From Chamaea fasciata (Eukaryota; Chordata; Aves; Passeriformes; Sylviidae): a stretch of 64,000 nucleotides of DNA. The translations under genes were made by a program, and so were the position numbers. This document shows positions 40,400-51,110 of the stretch, one piece after another (position 1 is the stretch's first letter; every line of letters begins with the position of its first letter). The stretch is taken from positions 3,650,820 to 3,714,819 of the forward strand of contig JARCOQ010000025.1 of NCBI GenBank assembly GCA_029207755.1, written 5' to 3'. Under the pieces are notes generated by a model, which was not told where the DNA came from, made no database searches, and worked only from the letters and a program-made list of their open reading frames with translations.

Positions 40400-41284
40400 G
40401 AGCTCGTTCGCGCGCGGTCGGTTTGCGTTTCCCGGGGCGGGGCCGGAAGCGGAGCCTTGGGGGCGGCGGGCGGAGCGCGGCGGCGGCGCGGGGACCCCCG
40501 TGAGTGTGCGCGGGACCCCCGTGAGTGTGCGCGGGGACCCCCGTGTGCGCGGGGACCCCCGTGTGTGCGGGACCCCCGTGAGTGTGTGCGGGACCCCCGT
40601 GAGTGTGCGCGGGGACCCCCGTGAGTGTGCGGGGGACCCCCGTGAGTGTGCGGGACCCCCGTGAGAGTGCGCGGTGACCCCCGTGAGAGTGTGCGGGACC
40701 CCCGCGAGTGTGTGCGGGACCCCCGTGAGTGTGCACGGGGACCCCCGTGAGTGTGCGCGGGACCCCCGTGAGTGTGCGCGGGACCCCCGTGAGTGTGCGC
40801 GGGGACCCCCGTGAGTGTGCGCGGTGACCCCCGTGAGTGTGCGGGACCCCCGTGAGTGTGCGCGGTGACACCCCTGAGTGTGCCCGGGACTGCCCCGGAG
40901 CGGGCGGCGGTACCGGGCCACGGTGCTTGGGGCTGGGGGGGCCACCCCAGCGGCGGCTCCCCGGGAGGGCAGCGGGGTTGAGCTGGGGATGCGGAGGCTG
41001 CCAGAGAAGGGGTGCTGGAGGGCGCGGAGGGACTCCCCGTGCCCCCGCCCGGCTGCGACCGCAGTGACGCTCCCGCATGCTCGGCTGGGGCGGGCGGGTA
41101 AAGGCAGCCCCCGGGCTTGGCGCCGAGCACGGCCGGGCAGGTTGTGATCGTCCCGTGCCTCCCGAGTGTGACCGCGTCCGTCTGTGCCCCGTGTGCGCGC
41201 CCCGTGTCCGGCTGTCCCCGGTGAGTGTGACCGTGTCCGGTCTCCCCGTGTCTCGCAGGCGGCTGTGCGGCCCCCGCCGCAGCG
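40400..41284 (+). promoter_or_regulatory. FANCE: FANCE CpG-island promoter and 5' UTR
   Basis: CpG-dense sequence runs from about 40400 through the FANCE start codon at 41285. An acceptor-like TCTCGCAG lies at about 41252-41259, shortly before the ATG, so an upstream non-coding exon may exist. Its donor could be one of the GTGAGT motifs in the minisatellite. No TATA box is evident. Confidence 0.55.
40490..40885. repeat. GC-rich minisatellite of about 19 units upstream of FANCE
   Basis: Units of about 16-24 bp with core GGGACCCCCGTGAGTGTGCGC repeat head to tail with small length differences (variable GCGC, GTGT and extra G). About 13 of the units contain an intact GTGAGT, and others show GTGAGAG or GTGTG variants. 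The array lies in the CpG island between the makorin-like 3' end and FANCE. The opposite strand gives very long shadow frames made of THGGP-type repeats, which are not genes. Confidence 0.95.
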
Positions 41285-44200
41285 ATGGAGCCCCGGTGCC
41301 CGCCCTGGTTGCAGACTTGCCCCCGGCCGTGCCGCCTCCTGCTCCACGCCCTGTCCTCCGGCCCCGGCGGGACGATGGCCGCACTGCGGGTGCTGCAGCG
41401 GGGACAGCCCCGCGAGGGTCCGGGGCAGGCGTTCCCCTGGCAGGCTCTGACCGCGGCTGTGTGCGCCGAGGAGCCCTCGCTGGAGGGGCCGAAGGACACC
41501 CTGGCTGTGTGAGTTGGACACGTTTCTAAAACTCGGTGTTTCGTGGGAGTTTTGGGTGTCAGGTGCACAATTTGGGAGAGCACATCTGCTTTCCCCGGTG
41601 TAGCAGTCCATGTATGAAGTTGGGATCATGGCAGCGAGCCAGTGATGTCCCAGCTTGTGTCTGCAAAAGCTGGTGAAGGCAGTAGGTGCTTCCTCTTTCT
41701 AGTGCTGTGGGGCTGCTCCATCGGGCATGTTGGCATCAGGAGAGAGGGACTTGCTCTGACCAGTCACCTCTCCTTTTCCAGCAAGCCACGGCTGCTGCTG
41801 CTGCCCGTTTTGTGCCAGAGAAACTTCTTCTCCCTGCTCCTCGTGGTGCAGGATGCAGTGCCAGGGGACTGCCTTGACCAGCTGCTCCAGGCCTTGGAGC
41901 AAGATTCCCATGTGGATCCCTGGGTGCAGACACTGGGGAATCTGCTCCAGCAGGGACCAAGGGCACAGGAGGGCTCCCCGCGTCCCACTGTCCTGTCTTC
42001 CGCGTGCCAGCAGCAGCTTAGGGGCCTGTGCCAGAAAATTGCCCAGAAGAAACCAGAGGGGCAAAGAAAATTGAACTGGTGCTTCAGCAGGCAGCCTAGT
42101 TCCTCTGACTCTCAAGGTGGGAAGCGCAAGAAAGTGTCAGAGGAGAGCCTGGAGTTGGACAGTGAGAGAGAGGGGAAGAGGCTGCTGCTGGAGGAGGAGC
42201 CCCTGGGGCCCCAGGAGTGTGGAGATGTGGCAGGGCTGGAAGAGGAGGTGCCCGAGGAGCCTCCAGGGGACACATCTGCTCAGAGCACAGATAAGGCTGC
42301 TCCGGACAGCTCCCAGCAGGATGTAGCTGGGGAGCACAGGAAGATTTCCCAGACAGAGCTGGCAGCGGAGGTCCAGTCCTTTGTCCAGGTACTGTGTAGG
42401 GTTTGTAGTCCCCTTCCAGCCAGTGAGCCTTTACAGCCTAATTCCCATTCCTTTATCTCATTTTCCTCAGATGCATGGACAGAGGCTGAAAATACTGCTG
42501 CTGCAGGAGTCCAGTGTAAGTGGTTGCTTCTGTCTCTCTCCTGGAGCTGATGCTCCAGGGCCTCGGAAGGGGTGGGAAAGGAGGTGGATTTCACTGAGCC
42601 AACTGGATGAAAAGCCCTGTTGGCACTTCCTCTGGCCTTGGGATACTGACACCTGCCTGCAGTTCCCTTGATGCCTGTGTGCTCAACGCTGACAGCCGTG
42701 GGGGGAAGGGAGAAGCCCTGGAGCTGTATTTTGTGGGTTGGTTTATTTGGTGCATTACTCAGGACGGTGTTTCCCTCCAGTACTCCGAGCTGCCCACCCC
42801 ACCTGAGCTGAGCATCCTGAACAACTGCTCCCCCAGCCAGGTGAGCCCCAGCATCCCTGCTGCGGCTGCTGCAGGGGGCCTGCTGCTGTCCCTAATGTCC
42901 CATCCCCTGTGCCATCCCCAGCTCGAGGGGCTGTGCTCCTTCCTCCAGCTCTCCACGTGCCCGGAGCCCTTCCTGGTGCGTTTCTGCAGCTGGCTGCTGG
43001 CTCTGACCCCCGACCTCAGCTACACCAGCGCAGCCATCCTGGCACAGCAGCTCTTCCTCAGGCGAGTACGTGCCAGGGCAGCAGAGCTTTCCTGCTCCCT
43101 GTTTCCCTCTCCGTTGTCCCCACCTCCTGCCTTTTCTGTCCCCAGGTCCTGTCCCTCACCCAGCCACCTTCCCGACACCTCATGGCTGCCCTCGCTTCGT
43201 TTTGCTCCAAGTATTCCCATCCCTTCTGCCGTGTGCTGGTGGCTGCGGTGCTGCAGGAGCCAGGGGAAGGTGTGGTGGGCTGGTGGGAGGTGTGGCTGCT
43301 TCTGGGAGCTGCTGCTGCTGTCTCCTGGGAGGCGTTTGAGGTGTTAGGAACCTTGGAGGAGTGGGGCTGGTTTTTTCTGGGCAGGTGAGCACATGGAGGT
43401 TGGGATGGGAGATGGTTTTACAGATGCCTGAGATGGAATTGGGAGGGTTGGCTAGGCTGGCTTCTGGCTTCGTTTTTCCCAGAGGATAGTTTCCATACCT
43501 CCATGGTTGGAGGGCCCCTGACAGCTCCTAATGCTCAGGCCAGAGCTACCCCAGGGTGTGTATGTTGGCGTGAGGAGAGGGTGAACCCCTGCCACAGTAG
43601 CATCCCCTTTTCCCAGAGACTGGTGCCGTTTAAACCCTTGCAGCAGGGCAAAGGAAGCAGCGTTATCCTGAGCAGTAGAAGGGGGCACTGCATGGTTTCT
43701 GCCTGTCCTGACTGGAACGTACTCCCGTGAAGGGGTGCCAGGCAGGGCCAGGCACGTCCCCATGGATTTGGCAGCCTCTGGAGGCTCTCCCCTGCTGCTT
43801 TGCCCTTGCAGGTGCTGAGCAGACCAAGCTGATGTGTGAGCTCGTGGAGGAGTGCCTGGAGCCACGCTCGGTGCAGCTGGTGCTAAGGTGAGGGGTGACA
43901 GGGCCAGCAGCTCTGCTTTGGCCTCGTGCCTGCCAGCTGGCTCCAGCCGTTTGGGAGCACCAGCAGGGCTGTGGAGCAGCACCTTTCCTCCTCACTGTCC
44001 TTCCAGCCAAATCTTGGAGGTGCCTTTGTCTGAGAAGCTCCTGCCAGTACTGCAGGCCGTGCTGGGGCGGCAGGTGAGGGGCCCACCTTGTCCCATGGGT
44101 TTCCTTGATGCCTCCAGCAGTGCTGGAGCAAGGACCCCCTCTCCTACCTGCTCCTGGGTCTTTTCTAGGAGGTGCTGCCTCCTGAGCTCTTGGATCTCCT

Positions 44201-44491
44201 GGTCCTGACTCTGTGCCAGCAGGGCCCAGCCTTCGCCACCTCACTGAACTTTGCCAAGCTGGTGACGGCCGTGCTCACGGTGTATCAGGGCCAGGTGAGC
44301 GAGGCCAAGCTCAGCTCCTGGGACCTGGCCCAGAGCTCTCGGGTGGGCTCCTGGCAGGGCAGTGCCCTGAGCTCGTGCTGCCTCCATGCCAGGTCACGCC
44401 GGCTCACCGGAGCAGTCTGGCTGCTGTCCTGGACCGGAGCAACGCGGCGCTGAAGAAATCGCTGCAGGCTGTGCTGGAAGGGGCCAGGTGA
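41285..44491 (+). CDS. FANCE: FANCE, Fanconi anaemia core complex subunit
   Basis: Ten inferred exons, the same number as I recall for human: 41285-41508, 41782-42388, 42471-42515, 42781-42840, 42922-43065, 43146-43269, 43812-43887, 44007-44073, 44169-44294 and 44393-44491. They total 1572 nt (523 aa; human 536). The N-terminal part contains KPRLLLLPVLCQRNFFSLL, matching the vertebrate KPLLLRLPRICQRNL region. A charged, poorly conserved middle with KRKK and GKRLLLEEE is the usual FANCE nuclear-signal area. The C-terminal helical repeat domain, roughly residues 295-523, includes NNCSPSQ, STCPEPFLVRFCSWLLAL and SLAAVLDRSNAALKKSL, and binds FANCD2. The protein links FANCC and FANCD2 in the nuclear core complex for interstrand-crosslink repair. 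The stop codon overlaps a donor-like AGGTGAGG. No clear AATAAA follows within 2 kb. Confidence 0.93.
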
Positions 44492-47400
44492 GGTGGGGAC
44501 GGGGGTCCCTGTCATGGGGGGTGGCAGGCTGGGCCATCCCAGGGGTGGGGAACCAGGAGGTGCCACTGTGCTGTGCAGTGGTGTGAATGGCAGTGGCTTC
44601 CTTCTTCTTGATTTTCGTCATTTTCTCAGGTGACCACCAAAGGGAATCGTGAGGTGACTGCTTCCTTGTGTGGAGGACACCCATTGCCCAGCAGCAGCCA
44701 CAGCCACCCCTCCCTGGGTTCCCCCTGGTGAGGTGGGATCCTGTGAGCGGGCTCTGTTCCCCGCAGAGTGCCCAGGGCCTCCAGCAGCACCTGGTGTGAG
44801 GGGGCTCTTGCTGGGCAGTGCCATCCCAGCCCCCCACACTCCCTGGGGCTCGGAGGGGTCTTGGTTGAACAATTAATGTGTTTCCAGGTGTTTCTGTATC
44901 TGTTCTGCTTCAGGCCTGCCACACTCAACAAGGTGACCTGGCCTTCCTGTGACAGGACACAACCCATGGGGGAGCTTCTGAGTTCTTACTGTTCAAAACG
45001 TGTCACTGGACCAGGACAGACGTTGATTTGAGGCAGCATAAAGTTGAAAATTCTGGACTTAGTTCACTATCTTGGTTTTACCTCAGCTCGTTCCAAGGCA
45101 CGAGCTTTCTGCACGTCCACATTCCTCCCCAACAGCCAAGCTGGTTTCAGAGTGGTGCAGGCTGGGCTGCTGCTTTGTGTATCTGATCTGCTGGGATTTA
45201 CAGAACTCTGGGTGCAGGAGAGTGGGATTTAGCTTAATTCCAGCTGAATTTAGCTGGAAAATTTTGAGTGTTCTGCTTCAAATCCACCTTTCTTTCCTGT
45301 TTGCCTGGCCCGTGAGGGGCCTTGCTGTGTGTGGCACATTTCTGGTGATGATGACACTGCTCATTGCCCTAACAGAAAGTGCTTCTATGGCATGACTCTG
45401 CTCAAAGTTCTGTCCTGTGTTCTTGAAAGTACTCACTGGAAACCTCATCTAGGCACCTCCTGGTCTGAGACCTGGGAAGAAAAGTTTGGGAGAGAGTGGA
45501 GAGACAGGCAGGTAGAGCTAGAGTTTCAATGGAGGTTTTGAAGCATTACATACTTCAGGAGCTATTTAAAAATCCATAAACAAAGGGAGAAGTAGAGTTA
45601 TAATATGTTGCTGTGACGTGTGACTGCTTCGTTTTCTCATTAATGTTTAGATCCCAGCCAGAGGAAGGAAACTCTGAAGCATTAGGTGACTCTCTTAAGG
45701 CTGAGAGCACAGATTTCTTTATGTAAGGATCTCTGAAGCTATTTTAGGTGACAGTGGACTGATGAGGCTTCAAAGTCCGCATTAGCTGGAGGATAGAAAC
45801 CTCCAGGGAGCCAGATTGTTGATGTGTTTGCATTCCAGTGAGTTAGTGGCTGAGTATAGTGAAGCTATTGTAGGGCTGCCCAAAATACGACATAAATAGA
45901 AATTGTGCCATGATCATCAAGGTCTAAGCCTGCTCTTCTGGCTTTATTAGGTAGCAGGCTCTGATCTTTGCAGTTTCCCTGCAGAGCTGCTACCAAGTGA
46001 CCTCGGTGTCATTGTCCCCAGTGCTCTGTCTGGCTGTGGCTGTTGGTCACACGGAGATGGCCACTGGCTTGTGGCAGGAGCCTTCTTAGCCCTGGTTTTG
46101 CTCTGAGCTGCAGCTTATCATGTTCTGTGGGTTCCTCTGAGGTGTACATGCAGATGGCAATCACGTAAGGAGAACTGGGAGCAAACCCTGGGGACGCTGC
46201 ACATGCTGGTGGAAGACGGCTTGCTTATATGGAGGTTGGCAGCACCTGCACAAAAAACTTCACTTTTGACTCCTCTTGACCCTTTCAAGAGCTTTAAAAT
46301 CCATCCTGAACAGCACAGAGAGGTGGATGCAGCATAAAACATCAGTCAGGTTTTATAGTTCAGCAGAACCTTGGCCAAGGGTGGCTGGAGTGCCAGGACT
46401 GGCTCTGTCCTTGTCCTGATTTCAGAGGGGTGATGGTGAAGGGAATGGTCTGAAGCTTTATCTGAGTCCTTTCCTAGGCTAGAGGTAGAAGGTAGCATGT
46501 AATTCTCTGTTTACTTGTGATACTTGGCGGTGGCTCCTTGCCTGCTTCCTCTTCTGTTTGTAGTTTTACTTCACATTACAGAGGGGAATTCTTTTTGGTC
46601 TAGTAGTTCCTGGGTTTTTTTGAAGGAAATTCATCATATGCAATTGCATGTCTTGTCTGTCCACTCTGCTGCCTCCTCACCCTCCACAGGGATTTTGGAA
46701 CCAGTTTCATGACAAGATGATTCCTCCACTCCCCGAGTGCCTTGGTGGGGCTGTGGTCAGGCAGCAGAGAATCCCTTTGGGGTGAGCAGGGGTGTGGGGT
46801 CTGTGGATGTTAAACCAGACATCGGAGCCATGTAGGAGCCTTGGGCCATGCAGCACCTTGTTGGGAAGGGCTGAAACTCAGTGACTTTCCTGAAAAAGGC
46901 CTGTATCCATCCCCCGAGGGGCTGCCTCTCTCCAAACAGGAGCTCCAGGTTGTTGCTGTGTCACCTCTTGCAAGGGGTCACCCCTCTTCTCCCTGCAGGT
47001 AACTGCGTGTCCAGAGACAGCCTGCTAATCTCACGTGTAATCCCAAATGTGCTGATGCAGTTCTGCCTGGAAACCTGGGGGCTGTGACACCCAAATGTGA
47101 GGCTGAACTGCGCTGGGGGAGGCTCAGCAATGTTTATTTTTTTTCACTTGGGATTTAAAACTGAATAAAAAGAAAGAGCCATTTTCCATCTTGTCTGTTT
47201 TTTTTCTGTTTGTTTGTTTGTTTATGTTTTGTTTTTTTGCCAAGAACCTTTAAATTATAAGACAAGAATCATGTTCTCTCTTGGGTAGCCTGGTGGCTGC
47301 CATGTCCCTGTCAGCTGGGGAAGCCAGGGCCACAGAAAAGGTGAATTTGAGGGAGGGCTGGGGGCTGTTTTGTGGTTGGGCCCCTGCACAGACCTCTAAA

Positions 47401-48540
47401 TCATGCTTGCTGCACCAGTGGCAGCAGTCAGTGTCAGTCTGAGCAGCTTTCTTCCAAGAAGTGGATAATCCAGATGACCACACTCTGTGATCTGAGCTCA
47501 GCTTCAGGAAGATGCTGTTGCTGTAGCTGCTGTGTGGGACCTCTCTGGAAGGAGGACAGGGGACAAGGCAGAGCCCGCAGCCACATGCTGCCACCCACCC
47601 CCCCGGGCTGGAGATCTCCCAGCAGGGTCTCGTTGCTCCCTGCGGAACAGGTCTGTGTGAGGGGAACGGGGCTGCTTTTCCTTGCCTGAGGCTCTGTGAT
47701 ACCTAGATTGCAGTCACGGTTTAGGGGCTCCCAGCTTAAAAATAAGAGTGCCAAAAAACCCCTGCAATGCTTTTAGTAAATGCTTTTAGAGGCTCTTTGA
47801 ACGGGGTGTTTGGTGAGGAGGAGCACTGCCTGTTGTGAGCCCTCCCCTGAGTGTGGGAGGGAACAGAGGCACCAGTGCAATGGTGTCCTTGGGTCTGTGT
47901 CCCCCGCGGGGCACCCCTGGGCCTGCCAGGTCACCAGAGCAGAGGCCACGGAGCCTGATGTGCTGCCTGGTGCCAGCTGCTGCTCCTGGGGAGGAAGCTG
48001 GGGCTCTCTACAAAGGTGTCCATCCTCCACTCCCCTCATTTTGTTACCCCTGGCCCTGGGGCTGCGTTCTGGGCTCTCACTCTGGCAGGTGAGTGCCTGG
48101 GCAAAGCCTGCCCTGCACTGGGAGATGCTGTGTGCCCTCTCAGGGCTGAAGAGGTCTGCACACCCCAAAGGGTTCATTGGGCTCCTTGGGCATGAGGGGG
48201 CAAGAGCAGCTGCCTCCTGGTAGTGCTGAACGTGGAGCCCGACTCGCCCTAAGCTCATTAGGGGAAGAAAGCTGCTTTAGAGGACATGATGGATTTAAGC
48301 AAAGAGGCTGGGCTGGGGATGGGGCAATGGGGGGATGGCCAGGGGGAAAGTGGGGCTGCTGAGAGGGGCGGGAGGGATGGGGCTGTGGGCAGAGGGACTT
48401 CCCTGCATCACTGGATAAGATGCTACAGGGGCTCCTCACCAGCCATCCCAGCTGAGCCTGGTTCTGGGCCCCCCATGACAGCCCGGGGGATCCCCCATCT
48501 CTCCTGACTGCCCCCACGCTGCCCTGAGCCTCCTGGCAGG
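44492..48540 (+). other. Intergenic region, no gene recognised
   Basis: About 4 kb with only short open frames, none with matching splice partners or a familiar domain. There is AATAAA at about 47164-47169 and a T-rich tract with TTTG repeats at 47198-47238. The FANCE 3' UTR may occupy the first part, but its end cannot be placed. RPL10A and TEAD3, the human neighbours of FANCE, are not seen. Confidence 0.5.
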
Positions 48541-51110
48541 GCGATGGTGAGGCTCAGCTCTGCTCTGCAGACACGCAGGGAGCAGTCCTGGTCTTTCCCA
48601 GCTCCGTCACCTCCTCGGAGCGGGTGCAGGATCTGGCCCCGCACCAAAAGCAGAGGTTTCCTGGCCACCTGCAGACCACTCTGCCCGCCCTGGCCGGCGC
48701 GGGGAGCTCCCAGCCGCTCTCATGCATCTCCTTTAAAGGCCTTCTCTCATCGGGCCCGTCCCCGGCAGCTCCGTCTGCCGCAGATGCGGTTGCCGTGCCC
48801 GGCGGGGAGGCTCTGCCGCCGGCAGCGAGCGCCGTGCGGGGCCCCGGCACCCCCGAGCCCCGACTGCGGCCACGCCGTGTCCCCTGACCCCCTCCCGGGG
48901 CCCGTGGGGGCCCGACAGAGCTGAGTGCCGGGTCCGAGCTGGGCGGCCCCAGCCTCTGCCTTCGGCTGCTTGAGAGGAGTTCAGGCAGGTAACGATGTCC
49001 CGGGGAGCGCTTGGTCGTCGCCGAGTTGAGGGAAAGCGCCCGGTCTGGCATCTCAGGGGGTTCCTTACGCTAAACCAGCTGCGTGTCTCGTGTCTGTTCC
49101 ATCTGTAACACAAAGATAAGGAGCGAGTGTCTGTGAGGCTGTCAGAGCTGCGGGCAAGCAGCCGGCCGCGGGGTCTGCCGCGGCTGTGACGGATTGAGCA
49201 CTTTGCAGCAGGGAGCAGCCCTGCGGAGCACTCTGGTGCTCGCTGGTGTGATGAGTTTGACTGATCCCTGCTGGCTGGAGGCCCTGAGCCCCTGGGTGGA
49301 GGTGTCAGGGAGGATTCCCACTGTATAGGTGTGAAATGGGCTGGCTTTGGCAGGTGCCAAGTGCTGCTTTTTACACTTTCATCAGAGCGGAACAGGCGCT
49401 GAGAGCTGGGGGATGGCCCTGCTTGGTGCTGGGGTGACCTAGACTGAGCTTTGCACAGGCATGTGGGGCTCCAAGCGGCCCCTGCTCTCTGGCCCCCCTA
49501 GATCTCTCCTGCATTTCCTGTCCTGGACAAAAATTTCTCCTTCTGTCCTAAATCTGCATGTCCGTGGGCACAGCCTGCGAGGAGTCACTGTGGGACAGTC
49601 CCTGCTGCTCAGCGACTTCACCCTGGGCTGGGAGAGGGACTCTGTGGACTTCCTGTATTTTTCTCTGATTCTTTAAACATTGTAAAACTGCTTAAACGAG
49701 TTGTCCAAGCTCCCTTATATTTGGAATTCTTTTACATTTGTCTCTCTGGGAGCTCGGGGATTGTCCTGTCTGCAGCCTGGAGAACGGGGGGTTGCTCTCT
49801 CTCTGCACTGGGTGCTGGCACTGGGTGGTGGCTGCAAATTTAACTCCCCCCATGAAGCTGACCCACATCACAAGCCCAAAATGAGGATTGCCCTGGGGGA
49901 AGGAAACGGGGGTGGGAAGCAGGAAAGTCCACCCTCAGCACTGCCCAGAAAGGAGGCTTGTATTGAATTTCTCATCTGCCTTGCTCCATGCCCGCCCAAA
50001 TCCCACCAGCCTCCTCCTGAATCCCAGCGGGCCTCCCCACCTCTTTTCCCACAGATGCCTCCACGCTGAGCAGAGGAGCTCGAAGCTCCTGCTGGGTGAG
50101 AAAACGCTTTAAAAATATAACATTTAGAGGCGTTCTCCATCTGCGCGCAGCTAATGTGGGTCTCTCACGATAGGTGTGCTGGTCCTGGAGTCCCTGCACT
50201 TCACAAATGAAGCCACTGGAAGGGACCTCGCTGGGCCAGGGGGAGGAGGAGGCGCAGGGACCGGCCCAGGGGCGCCGGCGGCGGCAGCGGCAGAGGACGA
50301 GCTGCCGACCCAGCCCCTCACCTCGGAGGTATGTGCACAAAAAGCTCACGGGGCGCTGGCAAGGATGGGACAGTGATGGCAGTGCCAGGCAAGGGACATT
50401 GAGCATCGTTTTGGCGTGGTGGCCCCTTCTCCTGCAGCCAATGCTCTCAGGCTCGCCGGGAGGTGAGGGGAAAGCCCCTTTCCAGAGGCAGGGGTAAAAG
50501 TTTGGGGGTTCAAACCCTCTCCCAGTTGGGTGCTGGGCTCCAGCGTGGGGCTGCAGAGGGCTCTTTGCACAGCAGCCCCTGTATCTCCGTGCACGGGTGA
50601 CCTGCCATCCCTTGTGGCCTCCAGCATCAGTGAGCAGGGATGCTACAGAGCTGCCAGACCTGGCACCCAGGGACAGGGTTTTGGGGTGATAAACCTGTCC
50701 CGGTGCACTTTTGGGGGGGCCTGCCATCCCCGTGGGGGTGCTGTGAGGTGGTGCCTGGGCTCTGGGTTTGCTGTGCTGCTGGCAGAGGCCGGCTCGCAGC
50801 GAGGTCCCCTTGGCAGCCAGAGGGAAAAAAAAAAAAAAAAAAAAGAGAGAGAAGAAGATTGCTGAGGCAAAGTACGGCAGTGGCTGGTGACTCATTGCTG
50901 GCTGGAAACGGCTTCGGCGGGTCCTCTGTGGGGCTCTGCGGCGGCGGCAGGAGCGGAGGGGGTGGCTCCCCCGGGGCAAGCAGAGCGGGACCGGGACGGA
51001 GCAGGCTGTGGAGGATGCTCGGGAAGGACCCAGGTCCGGAGCAGCCCCATCGAGGGAGCTGGGGGAGCGTGGGGGGTGGGATGCTGCCGATGCTTCCTGA
51101 GTTTCTTCAG
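48541..51110 (+). other. GC-rich region with unresolved upstream exons, perhaps 5' part of the IRAG-like gene
   Basis: CpG content is raised at 48740-49030. Exon-like blocks occur at 48574-48890 (long open frame on +), 50056-50097 (acceptor CACAG, donor GTGAGA) and 50174-50328 (acceptor GATAG, donor GTATGT). Joining the last two in one frame gives KLLLGVLVLESLHFTNEA followed by a Gly/Ala-rich stretch. That frame does not connect in phase to the first firm exon at 51111/51136. A short ATG exon at 51015-51033 would connect in phase but has a poor donor (GTCCGG). I cannot decide the gene's true 5' structure from sequence. Confidence 0.3.
50826..50845. repeat. Poly(A) microsatellite
   Basis: A run of about 20 A residues followed by GAGAGAGAAG. 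It is a simple tract and I see no attached retroelement. Confidence 0.8.

Noticed and set aside
40490..40885. Possible CRISPR array
   Set aside because: Units are directly adjacent with no unique spacers, and the surrounding genes are vertebrate and intron-containing.
40118..41629. Long minus-strand open frames (up to about 500 codons) rich in Thr-His-Gly-Gly-Pro
   Set aside because: They arise from the GC-rich minisatellite and CpG island opposite FANCE, where stop codons are rare. Unit-length changes move the repeat among three frames, and no domain or splice logic supports a protein.
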